This document shows, one piece after another, positions 34,664 through 46,882 of a stretch of DNA of 64,000 bases. Origin of the DNA: Hericium rajendrae (lineage: Eukaryota > Basidiomycota > Agaricomycetes > Russulales > Hericiaceae). The DNA is taken from the NCBI GenBank assembly GCA_033439255.1, contig CM065883.1, forward strand, positions 1,798,001 through 1,862,000, read 5' to 3'. The notes under the pieces were generated by a model. That model did not search any database and had not been told where the DNA came from. It saw nothing but the letters and a program-made list of their open reading frames with translations. The stretch's first letter is position 1; every line of letters starts with the position of its first letter. The translations under genes were made by a program, and so were the position numbers.

Positions 34664-35834
34664 GGCACGTTCGAAGTTCAAGATGTTCTGTAGGCTGGAG
34701 GTGAAGGTTAGAAGCGGTAAAGGTGAAAGAAAGGTATTGCAAAATTGAAAGGCATACGTCGTTCCTAAGTCTACGTGATATCTGTAGGTTTCAGAAATGT
34801 CCCTACTATTTCTGCAGCTGCATTGCCCAGGCCGCTCACGAGCCCCACGCGTTACTGCGGCTTCGTGGCTAAAACATGACAAGTTTGGCAGGTACTTGAC
34901 GCTGACATCAACACGGAAGGACAAGATTATCAAACCTTCACCAATCGGGGAAAGTAGAGAGTTAAAACATTAGCCGTCAGGAGAACGGACGGACCTACGT
35001 AGCAGCTGATCAACACCCTCAGACCGAGCAGAGGTGCATCAGGTCCTTGCTCGGAGAGCAAGCACAGCCGACTCATAATAGTGTCAGGCACATCTGCAAA
35101 TGTAAACATTGGACTTTTATAGTAAAAATTTCCTTTTTTGAGGATAGCCAAATATAACGTATGTCATTCCGATTACTCACCTTCCGATTACTCACCTTCC
35201 CGCTCTACATGGCTCGCTAACTCCCACCATTATTATCGACAGCGACAGTAACTCTCTCATCGTCGACATACATAACGGCATGAATTGCAAAAACAAAAAA
35301 GAACGAAAATGCAAAACTCAACCTCCCAAAAAACTGCTGCGTCATCTTTACTTGTACCATTACCTCCTCTCTCTTGTACTTGTACCGCTTAGACTATCCT
35401 CTCTCTCTACTATGTACAACTACTATCGTACGAAACACCATGCTATGCTACTGTATCTCGTGACGTGAGAAAATCCATGCACTTCAGACGGCCAAAGTCT
35501 CCGAGCAAGTTTAGTCGCCAACGGCGACCCTTCGAGTAATGCAGCAAATCCCGAATTGAAGATCGCTTTCGTGAGATCTTGAACACGACATGCATCCAAC
35601 TTGGGAACAATGAAATGATAAGATGCAAACGCTTAATCTCGGCAGCGCAGCGAAACCATTGTACTTCCCTCTCGGCCATATACGAGTTAGATCATTGGCA
35701 GAATTTACAGACCTATCACCCTTTCTCGTCTTCAACAGAGCCAGAATAAACATACCAATACATCCCGATGTGATAGTACAAAGATGCGAAGTGGTGAGTA
35801 CTGGAGGCAATCAAACAACATTCCTCAAGACAAT
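34664..35834. other. Intergenic, oxygenase upstream flank
   Basis: Promoter of the oxygenase gene and 3' flank of the P450. It holds the tandem 15-bp repeat at 35169-35198. AT-rich CT tracts lie at 35330-35420. No gene recognised. Confidence 0.4.
35169..35198. repeat. Two tandem 15-bp units containing a splice-donor-like sequence
   Basis: CCGATTACTCACCTT occurs twice back to back. Read on the minus strand each unit is AAGGTGAGTAATCGG, a strong splice-donor sequence. It sits 500 bp upstream of the minus-strand oxygenase start, and a CCTACAG acceptor-like site lies close to that start. So this could be a duplicated donor of a 5' UTR intron. Confidence 0.55.
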
Positions 35835-37992
35835 TCATGCTTTCGTCGACCCAGGGCTGTCAGTGGACGTGATGAGAGACACAGCTTGAGCACTCCTGGG
35901 TTCAATCGTGAACTTGAAAGGCTTTGGATGGCTGCATATGTATCGCATGAGCTAGATTATGCTTCGCTTTGAAATAACAGTCATACCTAATGCCACTGCA
36001 GTATTCAACTTCAGGTTCCACCACATAACCGTTCTCGATGGCTTTGGAGATATTGTATGTTGCCAAGATCATGGCAATGGCAGTGAACAAGGAGACGTCG
36101 GCGAGCAAGATACCGGGACAGATCCTAATGCACGCATAAAGACCTTAGAGTAAAGTGGACGTTACACAGAAGACATACCGTCTTCCTACTCCAAAAGCAG
36201 CAATGTGGGGATCAGGTTCAGGTTCGCTGCCATCTGTTGGGAGGAATCGCTCTGGTCTGAACTCCGTCGGTTCCTTATATGACACGGGATCGTGCAGCAT
36301 TTGCCTGAAATTGGGACATCAGAAACGAACTTATTTTCCAACATGAGAGTCGACGAACCATAGATTCACGATGATTCCAGTGCCCTTCGGAATGAAGTAA
36401 CCATCATGAAAGTCGTCTGTCCTTACGGCATGGGGAATACCTAGACCATTCATGAATATCTCATACCCGAGTTACAAAGACGCGCAGACCTACTAATTGG
36501 AGAGATGGGTTGCCATCGCAATATCTCTTTGAGTATCGCGTCGACGTAGAGCAAACGGTCCCTGTCGTTGAAGGTTGGTAGTCTGGAGCTTCCAACTACT
36601 GTGTCGATCTCGGCTTGAGCTTTCTTTTGGATGTCTGGGAACAACGTCATGGCCAGGATAAAGGAGCATATCCCTGCGACTGTCTAACACGTGGAAGGAT
36701 AAGATTCAGTTCAGATTTATCACAACTTTGCCTTCGTATACCAACCGTATCGGATCCACCTTGAATGAGTAGCGAGATCAGCACTCAGAAAAACAAACAA
36801 ATAGCCGACTCCCGAGACATACCTCCGTACAGTCCTACTGCAGTATATTTAATGTCATGTTCACGTTGCCTTGTTAGAGCCTCATCGCTAGATAGATACA
36901 CCGAAGTGAACGAAGGAGTAATAGGTCCTTTGGCCTAGACAACACCGTGAACACAGAGCCTACGAGAAAAGGGCTGCCATTGACCCACCATCTTTTCCTT
37001 GGTCATGGCATAGCCCGTATCCGCAAACTTTCGAAAGTCCCGTGCCATCCGCTTTGCAGTTCTCTTCCATGATGCGCCAGGGAACCATTCGGGGACATAG
37101 ATCACTGTTGATAGTGCAGCTCTTCAGTAGGGCCGAAGGTAAAAGTACGAATACGCTTACATGCAGGTATGAAGTCGACGAGGAAGTTGCCTGGAACCGC
37201 GACACGCCCGAAGTCCTCCATGGCCTGACTTACCACTTTAATCAGTTCATCATCCTTATCCTTCACTTCGTACCCATAAGTGAGCATGAGGATCTGGGCT
37301 CCTATAGCACTGTGAATGAAATGGTGAGTTATATCCGTTTGCTGATATGACTGGCGGCTCACGTTCGAATGTGGTCGAACGTATGCTCAGGTTCTTTCAA
37401 TATGCGCCGTAGCATTCGTACGGTCTCCGTGTTGACCAGTGGATGCCATTGCTCGACTGTTGCACGCGTTCCCATGACCTGGTGGAATAACTTCCGGTAC
37501 CGGTTACTCTGGTCGCCGTACTGGGTGAGTCCAAGAGATTCCTCCCAACCCACAAGCTGACCGCCCATGGGCAAGACCGGCCGATCGGAGTAGATGCTTG
37601 CTTTCTTCTCTAACATATCCTTCGCCGCTTTCAAGGAGTTGATCACGAGTAAAGGACTACCCATGACGTTCACATAGACAAGATCGCCTAGGCAAGACCG
37701 TCAATAACATATGAGATAGGTCTTGAAGACTACACGCACCCCATCGTCTACCCCACTCAGAGTAGGTCAACCATTGTCGCTCGTTAGGGATGTCGAGGAC
37801 ATTTCCTATCACAGGAAGGCCTCTTGGCCCAGGGGGAAGAGGACCACGGCGGCGGCGGACGAGCAGCCTGCCAACAACGAAAATAGCGGCGAGAGCGAGA
37901 GCGACGTGAAACCGATACAGCCATCGCGGCGTGGGCGTTGTCAAGTTGGTTTGAGGAGGACAATGGAGTAACTCTAGTGATAGGGACGGCAT
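35835..37992 (-). CDS. Cytochrome P450 monooxygenase, copy 2
   Basis: Membrane-anchored P450. ATG at 37992 (MPSLSLELL) leads to an anchor FHVALALAAIFVVGRLLV, a basic RRRR stop and [18 protein letters not shown]. In order: [88 protein letters not shown], the I-helix GGSDTTVAGICSFILAMTL, ExxR in LKEILRWQPISPI, FIPKGTGIIVNLW, the PERF motif in PTEFRPERFLPTDG, and the haem loop AAFGVGRRICPGILLADVS. It ends HPKPFKFTIEPRSAQAV and stops at 35835. About eleven introns. The frame is intact throughout, unlike the related copy at 22.5-24.7 kb. Both share exon layout, strand and C-terminal motif, which suggests an old duplication. Substrate unknown. An in-frame ATG at 38043 would add 17 residues. Confidence 0.93.
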
Positions 37993-39178
37993 AAGGGTGC
38001 TTATAAGGGAACTTCTTGAAGCCTTGATGATTTCATCCATCACTTCCGAGTCCGTCTTGCTTCCGAACTTCGGCCTGGTTGTGGTGTCGCGCCCGTACTA
38101 GCCAAGTCGATGCCTATAGGTAACATGACCAGAACATTCATGTTACAACCTAGACGTCGTGTAGATGCCTTGTAAGGATGGGCGCCGAAGATTCTGGTTT
38201 GTCAACTGGTAGGGCACAGCAGTGTTTGTCAAGACGAGACGCGTTCTGTCATGACACTTCATGCATCATGGAGATGTCAAACCCAAATTATGATGGCGTC
38301 TTGTGCCAGGCCCAGTGCCAGTTGCTGGGTTTGCGGGATGGGGACACATAAGCCTCCACGTACGTGAGGGGCGCATCACAAGGGGGGACTGTGTCCAAAG
38401 GAAGCTGAGCCCAGCTGAGCCCATCAGATGTATGTCCTGATTTGTCGAGATTAGAGAGACCGGGCTAACCAGGGCAGACCTCAAGGCTATGATATCTGAA
38501 GCGCCGGTATGGAAGATGCGTGAAACAAGCTGCATGAATGCCGATCATAAAGAGTTTTAGTCGGTCGCCACTAAGCCTCCGTCAGTACGTTGCAAAATCG
38601 GCGTGGCAACATTCTAATACGCACCGAGCTACACGCTATTCCCTGTGAAAGAAGTCACGGAAAACAGTTTCAAGATCTAGAGAACGATCCCCATTCTTGA
38701 TGAGAGAGTTTTTTGAAAACAGAAGCGCAGTACTGGGCAATGGGGGTCATCATGGACATCATCAAGAGCTGCTAGCCTTGAGGTCACAAAAATTGAAAGG
38801 CGTACATTCGAGCTGCCTCATTGGGTAACTAGGTTCATTCGGGCAAGACACGCTGATATGCATACGTTCCTTCGTCGTTTTACCATCAGTCTGAGAGAGT
38901 GCATTGAACATGGAGCAGTGCGGTTCCAGTACTCGAGAAGTCATCATATCTACTTGTAATCGCCTACGATTCACTATTTCTACCGGCAGGCACGATTATA
39001 GACTCGTGATGAGGCTCCTGGTCATTATTCATACCAGGATCAGTCTGCGTATCCACAAATGAGATATGGATTGAAGGAATTTATTGTCGTGCAATTGGAT
39101 TCGTACAACAGAATGACGTGTGATGGGAAATGGCGTGTACAGATGCGAGATGGTGAGAGACATGTTCCATGATACAAG
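37993..39178. other. Intergenic between P450 copy 2 and eIF5B
   Basis: P450 upstream flank and eIF5B downstream flank. A small direct repeat (GCTGAGCCCA twice) lies near 38404-38423. No gene recognised. Confidence 0.45.
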
Positions 39179-42100
39179 TTACTGGATGTTGAGGCGCTGA
39201 AGGATAATTAATCAGTAAGTTCAGCAATCATCGCTTTCATGGAAGGACATACAGGCTTCAAAGCCTTGATCAGCAGCCATTCGTCGGTGCTCACGTCGGC
39301 TTTGAATGATTCCTATTGATAAACGTCAGAATAAGTTCGCTCGGGTGAAGCTGTATATTTACTTTGAGAACGTCGATGCTCTGCCTGGTGATATGACTGT
39401 AAATCTCGTCCTTTTCGTCGAAATGTCGTCCGAACATCTTCGCTGACTGGTAAACTGCATGTTCGATCTTGACTGCGACACCTCCACCAGCTTGTGATTT
39501 CTTCACAACCTGCGATAACTTGTTTTAGCCGCTGACTCCAGACGGTGGACGAGAAAAGATACATACGTCCTGAGCTTTGTGGTTAATTTCCAATGAGGTA
39601 CTGAGCACAGTGTCGTGGTCAGAATCGGGGAACATCACATATAGGCGAATACGTACATCTTCCCGAGGTCGATGATATCTTTTGCACCCGTGGCAGCATC
39701 CACCTTCACAACACACAATGGTGTTCCCACACGCAAGGTGCCATCAAGAATATCCACACCAAGGATGATGGGGTCTCGTTTACAGAAGCAGGCGATGATC
39801 TTCAAGCGACACGGCCAGACAGCACTGGGTGCGGCGTCTCTTCTCCTGGCTTCAACAATCTCCGCATTGTACGCAGTGAAAGCGTCAAATAAGTGGTAGA
39901 TGATGTCAGCTATAGTGATTTCAATCAGCTCTCCATTCAGATACCGGGCACAGAACGAACGCACCTTTGAAAAGCCGGACACCCATTTCTTCTGCCATTC
40001 GCTCTGCATCCCTGTCCACGGTGACATCGAAGCAAAGGATGCAGGCCAATTCGCGTGCCTTCTCCAACATAGTTGCAGCGCGCATAACATCCTTCTTGTG
40101 CACAGGCCCGATGTTGATGCCGGACACAGGGATCTTGCTGACTTTCAGGAAGTCGAGCAGCGCCTCGAGGGAACCGAGTGTACTGGCTTGCACGCAGACA
40201 CCGCGTCCGGATTTGTCAATGGAATTAAGCAGCGAGGTAAGGTCGGACATGACTTCTTCCCGTAGGTCGTCCTCATCGTCGTCTGGTCCGACAACGAGGA
40301 GCCGCGAGCCAGCAATAGCTTTTTCCAGATCTGGGGCAACGATCTTGACACCAAGCGCAGCCTTGACCTCCTTGTGATGGACATATGTCGACTAGAATAC
40401 ATAATGAGCGGCTAACCGGCTTCGTGAGGACAATTCAAACGCACCTTAATACGAAGTTCCCGCAGGGGCTGAGGCGTCAACAACGCCCGGATCTGCGTAA
40501 CAATTGGGCCATTGAGACCGCAGACTACGATCTTGTCTCCTTCGTGCAAGATACCGTTCGACAGGACAACATCAATCGTGGTACCGAGACCTTCGATGAC
40601 CTTGACTTCGAGAACCGTGCACTCAAGCTCGGAGAGGTACATGAGTCGGTCGCTCATACGCTGTTGCGTCAAGTTGACCAGGAGCATGATCATGTCAGGG
40701 ACGCCCTCTCCGGTTATGGCAGATGTAGGAACGAGAGAAACGTTGCGTGCGAAGTTCTTGTTCTCGTAGTAGAGAACGGCGTTCAGACCCTGTTCGGCAA
40801 ATGCGACAATAGTCTTTTGACACGATCTTCGAATTCCCGCTGAACAGTTTTGCTCTGCTTGGCAAGGGACTCCCGGAACGCGTTGTCTGGCGTCGGGTCC
40901 CACCCATAGATACGATCGATCTGATGATGTTTTGGTGAGGACATGAACACTTTCAAAACCAGCATAACATACTTTGTTCAAAGCGACGATGAATGGTGTC
41001 TTGCGATCCCTCAGCAGTCGGAGCGACTCCAAAGTTTGTGGCTCAAGACCGTGCTAGATATTCCGTTAGACACTGCAGTAGGCGTTTCCAGATAGACAAC
41101 TCACCATGATATCCACGACGAGAATTGCGATGTTACATAGTGAACTTCCACGCGATCGCAAGTTGGTGAAGGACTCGTGTCCAGGGGTATCGATGACGAG
41201 CAGTCCGGGAATTTTGTACTCTTGTTTGCCATCCTACACAACGAGTAAAGCGAACAGTCGGAAGGGATATAGAAGCAATACACACCTTGTTCAATACAGC
41301 CGTCTTCGTCTTGATGGCGTCCGAAGGGAAATAGGTCGCACCGATTTGTTGCGTGATACCACCAGCTTCACCTTCTTGAACATTGGTTTGTCGGATCTGT
41401 AAAATACATCAGATCACTTGCAAATGAGGACATATCGAGTTCTACGAACCTTGTCCAACAACTTCGTCTTACCCGTGTCGACGTGTCCCAGGATACAGCA
41501 AATCGGACTACGAAGGTTGTCCTTGCTCTGCGCAGCGAGTGCCGCCTCACGGGCCTTCGCCTTTCTCGCGGCAGCCTCTGCCTTGCGTTGGGCAGTCAGC
41601 TTCTCTGCCTTCGTCATACCATCAGAATCCGGCTCGGACTCTAACTCGCTGGCTTCTTCTGACTCCTCTTCCGACTCTTCTTCTGACTCCTCTTCCTCAC
41701 TTTCTAATTCCTGTGGCTTGGCAGCTTTGCCCGCTGCAGGTTTGCCATTGATAGCTTTGGTTGTGGGTACTGCTTTGGCTGCAGGTGCTGCTTTCGCTGC
41801 AGGTTGGGCCTTGCCACTGACTAGAGATAAAAAGTAACGATAAGCGGATGCCCAGTGCGAAGAATAAGATTCGTACCTCTAGCGGGCGTCACCTTTGCAG
41901 GTTCAGGTTTCAAGGGCTTCGCCTCCTCTTGCTCGACGTCACTAGGCTCATCCCACGAGTCTTTGACGTGTGCGGCTGGCTTCTCAGGCTCTTCTTCGCT
42001 TGAAATATCCCAATCACTTTTCACACCCTCCGATGGTTCTGCTGCCTTCGCTTCCACCTTCAGCTTCTCGATTTCTGGCGCAAGCTCTTTCGGCGGTGAT

Positions 42101-43644
42101 GGCTCAGGAGTCTGGGGCTTTGACTCGAGCGCAGGAGATGCGCTCTTCGCGCCTTTCTTGCGACTGCCGTAGGTCGGACGTTTCGCAGGAGCTGACGTTT
42201 GTTGCAGACCCTCGATCGTCACTCCGGACGCGAGAAGCGCTTGCCTGCGGAGTTCAGCTGCCCGCTGCTCTTCCTTCTGCTTTTTCGTGAGGAGTCGCCC
42301 TTCTTTCTTGGCCAATTCACGTTTGGCCTATGCAGATTGTTAGGTCACATCGCAGAGGTAGAGATAGAGACCAAAGCATACCTTCTCTTTCTCTTTCTTT
42401 CTCTGCTTCTCTTCTTCCCTCTTCCGCTCCTCCTCTTCCGCTCTCCGCTCTTCCTCCTCAATTCTTTTCCTCTCTTCTTCTTCCCTTCGCCTCTCTTCCT
42501 CCTCGATACGCTTCCTCTCCTCCATCAAAGCCTTCAACGCACTGATACCTGCGCCTGCCTTCTTTTTTGGTGCAAGGGTTGGTTCTTCTTCCTTTTTGGC
42601 CTTCTTTTTCTTCTTTTTCTTCTTCAAATCTCCTTCGCCTCCACCCTCCCCTCATCTCCTTCCTCCTCTTCGTTTTCTGCCGGAGGGGCAGCAGTAGGCT
42701 CAGCAGGCGCTTCAGATGCATCCAGAGCTTTCTTAGCGGCAGCCTGCGCTTTTTTTCGTGCCTTTTGAATGTTAGAGCATGAGTCAAGATAGTCTCGAAT
42801 CGACAAGGTTGAGACTCGCCTTCTCTTTCTCCTTCTTCAGTCGTTCCTTTTCTTTCTTAGAAAGAATTTTGGGCCCGCCCTCCTCATCCGCACCTTCAGC
42901 CGCATTTTCATTCGTTTCCTCGTTCTGGGGTGGAGCAATCTCTTCCTTCGATTCTGCGGCCACCGGTTCGGGTGCAGGAGCTGAGTGAATGAAAGAGAAT
43001 GAATAGACAGCATCAAGATGGTATTACAAATTGTATACTCACATGCCAGCTCATCATCTTCGTCTGCTTGCGCCTTGCCTTTCTTTCCCTTGCCCTTCTT
43101 TCCCTTCTTCCCCTTCTCTTTCACCGGTCCCCACTCTTCGTCTGCCAAATCCTCCGGCGTCATTTCAACGCCTTTTCCAGGCGTGGAGATGTCGCCCTTA
43201 GCGGCAGCAGCTTCACCGTCCGATCCCTCCCCAGGCGGTGGGCCGTTTGCGAAAGAAACATCATTATCACCCTTCTTCACTTTCTTCTTGTCCTTCTTCT
43301 GCGATGCCTTCAAAGTGGACTAAAAGGATGATTAGTTGAATTTAGCGTGAAGATATGCAGTCTCGTACCATAAGGCCACCAAAGTCCTCTTCCTCCTCTG
43401 GTGCGGCATCGCCGCCATCCATGCCACCTAGGGCGACAAAGCCTGAAACGCCAGTTCCCTTCGAGTTAAAATCAGGCTCATCATCTGCAGGTGCCGATAC
43501 GTTGTTGTTCGCAATCGATTCGCCCGCTTGTGCCCTGCGAAATTAAGGTTACTAACATGCGAATTGCCCTGAGACTTGCAAAGCGCACCAGAAATCGTCA
43601 TCATCCTGTTTTTTGCCCTTCTTGCCTTTATTTTTGGGAGCCAT
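39179..43644 (-). CDS. FUN12: Translation initiation factor eIF5B
   Basis: GTPase that promotes 60S subunit joining and positions initiator tRNA, the eukaryotic IF2. ATG at 43644 starts [18 protein letters not shown]. The N-terminal third is charged and disordered: [20 protein letters not shown], a [14 protein letters not shown] run near 42600, long Glu/Arg/Lys coils ([16 protein letters not shown]), and acidic/Ser stretches. The G domain is intact: G1 [18 protein letters not shown]2 [13 protein letters not shown]3 [20 protein letters not shown]4 FIVALNKIDRIYGW. Domain II shows [19 protein letters not shown]; domains III-IV show [16 protein letters not shown] and [20 protein letters not shown]. 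It ends [20 protein letters not shown] plus RLNIQ. Frame changes are needed at 40815-40818 ([12 protein letters not shown]) and 42648-42651 ([11 protein letters not shown]). Both sit in four-base runs one short of the expected length, so error is likely. Start is 323 bp from divergent ARL2. Confidence 0.96.
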
Positions 43645-43967
43645 CGTTCACTCTAGAGAGTTGGCCAACGAGTAAAGAGGTAAAGATGAGAGCTAAAGCC
43701 AAGAGCTAGCAAACGGCTGGATGTAAGTACGTAGTCAGCGATCCACTTTCGCAGATCACAACTTTCGCGCATCATCGAAGACCCCGGAACTCCTAGATCT
43801 ACTTCCACTTTTGGTTCTTTACATAAGCATGGTAAGCCGGGGTGTCCGAGGGCAATCGCTATCCAATCGGCCCTCGAGTTGGAAGTTTGGAACTGGGACG
43901 GCAGAAGTTCCTCGCCATTTTGTCAACGTGCAACGTTCTCGGAGAGATCCCATTTTCGCTCAGCACT
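43645..43967. promoter_or_regulatory. Compact bidirectional promoter of eIF5B and ARL2
   Basis: Only 323 bp separate the divergent start codons of two housekeeping genes, so regulatory sequence is probably shared. No specific motif assigned. Confidence 0.6.
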
Positions 43968-44860
43968 ATGGGTCTCTTGACTATTATCAGGAAGACCAGA
44001 CAGAAAGAGAGAGAGATGCGCCTCCTGTTTCTGTAAGATTGCTTGCGTTGTGTTCCTGTTCATTCCAGGCACTTACTGGATTGCTGTAGCGGACTAGATA
44101 ATGCTGGCAAGACCACCATAGTCAAAAAGTTGAGCGGCGAAGACATCATGAGCGTCAGCCCGACATTGGGCTTCAACATCAAGACTTTCATTCATGGCAG
44201 GTGAGTCCCTACCGCCCATCCTCTGTCATATCGATCATCATATGTCGCATGCTCAGTTATACGCTCAACATATGTTCGTATGTTTTTACCACGTTTCAAA
44301 GTTCAGAGTCTGATTGACCCGCAGGGGACGTGGGTGGTCAGCGAACACTGCGACCCTACTGGAGAAACTATTTCGAGCAAACCGATGCGATAGTCTGGGT
44401 CGTAGACTCGGGCGACAGATCGCGCATGAATGACTGTAAAGAAGAGCTTCACAGCCTTTTGCTGGAAGATGTACGTGTGATCTGATTTTCCATGCGATCC
44501 ATTCGTATCTGAACCCTGGAGCTTGTAGAGGCTCACTGGGGCTTCACTTCTTGTCCTCGCGAACAAACAGGACATCCAGGGATCGATGACAGATCGAGAA
44601 ATCGAAGAGGTATGCATTTTATTGATTGTTGAAGTATATGCTGCTCACCGAGTATTCTGCTGAAGGCCCTGGACTTACCATCAATCAAATCTCACGAATG
44701 GAAAATATGGCTGTGCAGTGCAGTCACTGGAGACAATCTCCGTGAAGGTCTGAATTGGGTAGTGACCAACGTCGCGAGCAGAATCTACTACAGCACGACC
44801 CTTCCGAGTGCGTCTGAAGGCCCCACCCAAGTCGACACTGCCAAAGTACTTGTCCAGTGA
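43968..44860 (+). CDS. ARL2: ARF-like small GTPase ARL2 (Alp41/Cin4)
   Basis: Small GTPase regulating tubulin-cofactor D and microtubule assembly. ATG at 43968 gives [20 protein letters not shown], the ARL2 N-terminal amphipathic helix with Gly2. Then [19 protein letters not shown] (P-loop), [14 protein letters not shown] (switch I Thr), [20 protein letters not shown] (switch II, DVGGQ; the WD pair is completed across an intron), [35 protein letters not shown] (NKQD), [20 protein letters not shown] (SAxTG) and an end AKVLVQ. Introns follow 44032 and three or four later points; one donor reads GTTCGT. The tail after [11 protein letters not shown] is longer than in yeast. No frame defect. ARL2 rather than ARF is supported by the MRLL start and the Asp-containing [16 protein letters not shown]. 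Confidence 0.94.
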
Positions 44861-46882
44861 ACATTTACACAATCATTCGATGTAGATGTGGGCTAGATCA
44901 CGGCATAGACCGCCATCGAATTCTATTCACGTATTGGCGCAGGTAAGCAGGGTTCTGTGGCCTTGCGGGTACCGTGGGCTTGCGCCCTTTTCATTGACAC
45001 GTGGAGATTGTTTCTCTCAGGCTCGAATTCGGTCCTATCAAGTACCGGTTACTTCTAGTTCCATGACAAGTAAAATCTTTGAATGGCCCTTGAACGCCGC
45101 TAAAACCACGATTCGAGAAGGCGGATTACAGTAGGCTGTGTTCTGTTGCATCGTCAAATCAGTAGTGCCTCGGGACGGATGGATATCCTACTCCGTGTAT
45201 TTTGCCGTTGTGCCAGCATTATTTGCGTTCTGTGCTTGTTTCCAGATGATCTTCCGCTAAGTATCCTTTGATTAGCTTTCGATATAGTATCCGACTCATC
45301 ATCCTTGAAAACAGTGTTCCGAGACTTCACCATCGTGAACTCATTCCTGCCCATCGACGCCTCGGTCGCGTGGAAAATTATGTATGTATTCGCATGCTGA
45401 TGTCAAGAAATATGCGTTTTGGCTATCAACTTCAGAACCATTCCGGGCCGAATTCCCTGCAACAAGTGTAGTTGGTCCCCACCGGTATTCCATTGTGCAT
45501 TTCTATGATGCAAAAGCCATGAGTTAAAGCATGACTACATGACAATCTCGCGTCACTCCATGGTAGGACATCCATCGGACATAGGTATGCTTCGGCGTAG
45601 CCTAGCCCAGATGTCGCTCCGGTACATGAACCGGCAAGCTTCTTCCTTCCTCATGACTCCGCACCCTCACAAAATACCGTCTTATCCTGCCTTCTTTGTC
45701 TGTGCACGGCATCGGGGACAATGAACGGTCTGGAGAAACCTCACCTGTCCGACACGTCCCGTCGGTCTGGCCAGTTGATTGGGACGCCACGCGAAACTAG
45801 CTTTGTGCCTAGTGCTCGGCAGTCTCCTATTACGCCCGAGATTCGTTGAGCAGATGTACCAGAAGAGGGACTTTTTGCTTTGAAAGGAAGCCTCTCGATT
45901 CTCCAGAACCCAGATCTTCAGGATCTGTGAGAGCATCGTGCGGCGCAATGCCTCTCCGGCGGGGCACGGGCGTTCTCTTTACTTCGGGAAGCTTATATCC
46001 TCTATCAGTTTGCGTGCGAGCATTGTGCTGGTCGCTTCGACCCTGCAATATCAGTCCATCGGACACAGTGAAGTCATGGTACGTATCTAGTATGCAGGTA
46101 GGTTCATCATATCGATGCTCAAGTCCATGGCTATTGCCGAAATGTTCTACAGACCATGCGGTGAGCACCAATGTCTGCGAACTTTGTTGCTATTAATTAT
46201 CTTCGGCCTTGGGGTCTTCAACGCACCGGTGCCAATAAGCGGATCGGGTTTTCACGACGGACCACTTTCATGATTCGGGCCGGCCCACATTAAAGCGCCG
46301 GAAATACCTGGGTTGTCCTCCGTTTGGTTGAAACTGGTCGACTTTGCCTAGCCGACGTCACAACGCGCGGTGCTCACTTCGGCAGAAATACAGGGGCTGA
46401 CCGCAGTGTACAGTATCCGCCCGATGGTACGCGGTTGGCGAGATGAGGCAAGAAGATGCCCTGTTCATCATGCATCCTGGACGGTAACAGACCCTTCGAC
46501 ACGTGTGTGAACATTCATTTTAAGTCTATCGACAATTTGACTTCAAGAAGCAGAAGTATCGATGCCGTGCATCGTCTGAAAAGTGGTGTCGCTTCCTCTA
46601 TCACGGCAGATGCCTGAATCGTCCTGAACGGCGTTGGGCGGCTGCCGTCTCGCCCTTCGACAGCGCCATCGCGCGCTGCACATATGGTTGATCTCCTCGA
46701 GGTCCTGCGCCCGCCGCCGCGCGTTCACGCATAAGAACGCAGATATAATTAAAAAGTAAGTCCGCATGAGACGATACGACGTGACGTGTAAAGATAGAAA
46801 ATCCAACATCTGACACTAACGTGGCCTGCGTGTGGTCATACGAGTATCGCCGTGTTTCGCTGCCTGTGAGACCGCTATATGT
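44861..46882. other. 2 kb intergenic, convergent ARL2 and CFA synthase
   Basis: Several short open frames on both strands, none with a recognisable domain. No repeats noticed. It may contain dead sequence. Confidence 0.45.

Noticed and set aside
22496-37992. Complete secondary-metabolite gene cluster
   Set aside because: No polyketide synthase, NRPS, terpene cyclase, prenyltransferase, transporter or pathway regulator is present in or near the block.
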